5,186 nucleotides of DNA from Selenomonadaceae bacterium. Lineage in GTDB: Bacteria > Bacillota > Negativicutes > Selenomonadales > Selenomonadaceae. The translations under genes and the position numbers were made by a program. The stretch covers positions 1 to 5,186 of the forward strand of contig JAFSUE010000060.1 of assembly GCA_017445435.1 (NCBI GenBank), written 5' to 3'. Below, in pieces: positions 4,812 through 5,186 of the stretch (position 1 is its first letter; every line of letters begins with the position of its first letter). The notes under the pieces are model-generated. The model was not told the origin of the DNA. It did not search any database and worked only from the letters and a program-made list of their open reading frames with translations.

Positions 4812-5186
4812 ATGGAAAAGTTTATGTGCCCACATTGTCATTCGGAACACATTCAAAAGTGCTCTATCGTTTATCAAAATGGGGCTAGCCAAATCACCAC
4901 TTCAAACGGTGAAGAAGTAAGGGTTATTGGTAATGGACTTACGCAATTAGCGCAGCAAGTTGCACCGCCCGCTGAAAAAGAAACGCACTGGGGCGCTATG
5001 ATACTCTGTGGTGGTTTAGCGGCTCTGTTCCTTACGAGTGGATTATTTATCGTTGGGATCATTTTAGGCTTTATAGCGCTTAATCTTTATGGAAGCAGTG
5101 ACGAAGCCGCCAAGTTTAACAAAGAAAAATATCCTATACTGTACAATCAGTGGCTTAATACTTACATCTGCAATCGGTGTGGGAAT
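4812..5186 (+). CDS. Membrane protein with zinc-ribbon halves at both ends (3' end beyond the window)
   Basis: The ATG follows a perfect AGGAGGT site (4799-4805), and 125 codons are visible before the window ends, without a stop. The N-terminus has MCPHCHSEH, with Cys6 and Cys9. Near the visible end is YICNRCGN, with Cys120 and Cys123. Each CxxC looks like one knuckle of a zinc ribbon, and together they could bind one Zn(2+). Between them are a polar segment (about 10-60) and a 32-residue hydrophobic stretch (62-93). The stretch contains a TSG break at 75-77, so it may be one long helix or a short hairpin. A hairpin would put both cysteine pairs on the same side of the membrane, as one shared zinc site requires. 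Proteins with a CPxC start, membrane stretch and W(x)nYxCxRCG end are known as uncharacterised zinc-ribbon proteins; no function can be named. It diverges from rseP across a 231-bp spacer. Confidence 0.85.
   Translation, partial: MEKFMCPHCHSEHIQKCSIVYQNGASQITTSNGEEVRVIGNGLTQLAQQVAPPAEKETHWGAMILCGGLAALFLTSGLFIVGIILGFIALNLYGSSDEAAKFNKEKYPILYNQWLNTYICNRCGN

Noticed and set aside
4874..5062. A 62-codon open frame on the minus strand
   Set aside because: It is antisense to the zinc-ribbon gene, which has a perfect ribosome site and recognisable motifs. The antisense frame has neither.

Overview
The window holds an AT-rich bacterial chromosome segment with four recognisable genes and a possible fifth stub. 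The RseP-type protease, the Cache-domain chemoreceptor and the Bcr/CflA transporter, together with AT-rich spacers and AGGAGG-type ribosome sites, suggest an anaerobic Firmicute, most likely of the Negativicutes (Selenomonas-like). That assignment rests on remembered family resemblance, not on a search, and is moderate to low in confidence.

Layout. Positions 1-26 read as the last codons of a plus-strand gene whose tail resembles a chemoreceptor C-terminus. A bidirectional terminator hairpin follows (81-118). A 188-bp miniature inverted-repeat element (152-339) lies next. It abuts the stop codon of a complete methyl-accepting chemotaxis protein on the minus strand (343-2031). Upstream of that, in the same direction and 41 bp away, is a Bcr/CflA-family MFS exporter (2073-3272). 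A second, 235-bp copy of the miniature element (3296-3530, opposite orientation) separates the exporter from rseP (3543-4580, minus), the site-2 intramembrane protease. rseP has its own consensus sigma-A promoter, a strong ribosome site and a TTG start. A divergent intergenic region (4581-4811) then leads to a plus-strand gene (4812 to the window end). That gene encodes a small membrane protein with a CxxC pair at each end of a hydrophobic core, probably a zinc ribbon split by the membrane segment.

How it fits together. The minus-strand genes run rseP, then exporter, then chemoreceptor, but rseP is cut off from the other two by the mobile element. Exporter and chemoreceptor may be co-transcribed and end at the terminator near position 80, which seems to be shared with the convergent gene on the left. 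The most notable signal is the pair of miniature elements. Both have the same two distinguishable ends (GGTCG and GGTGG types), TA at both borders, and shared internal motifs in the same order. They look like two diverged members of a non-autonomous transposon family that settles at gene ends.
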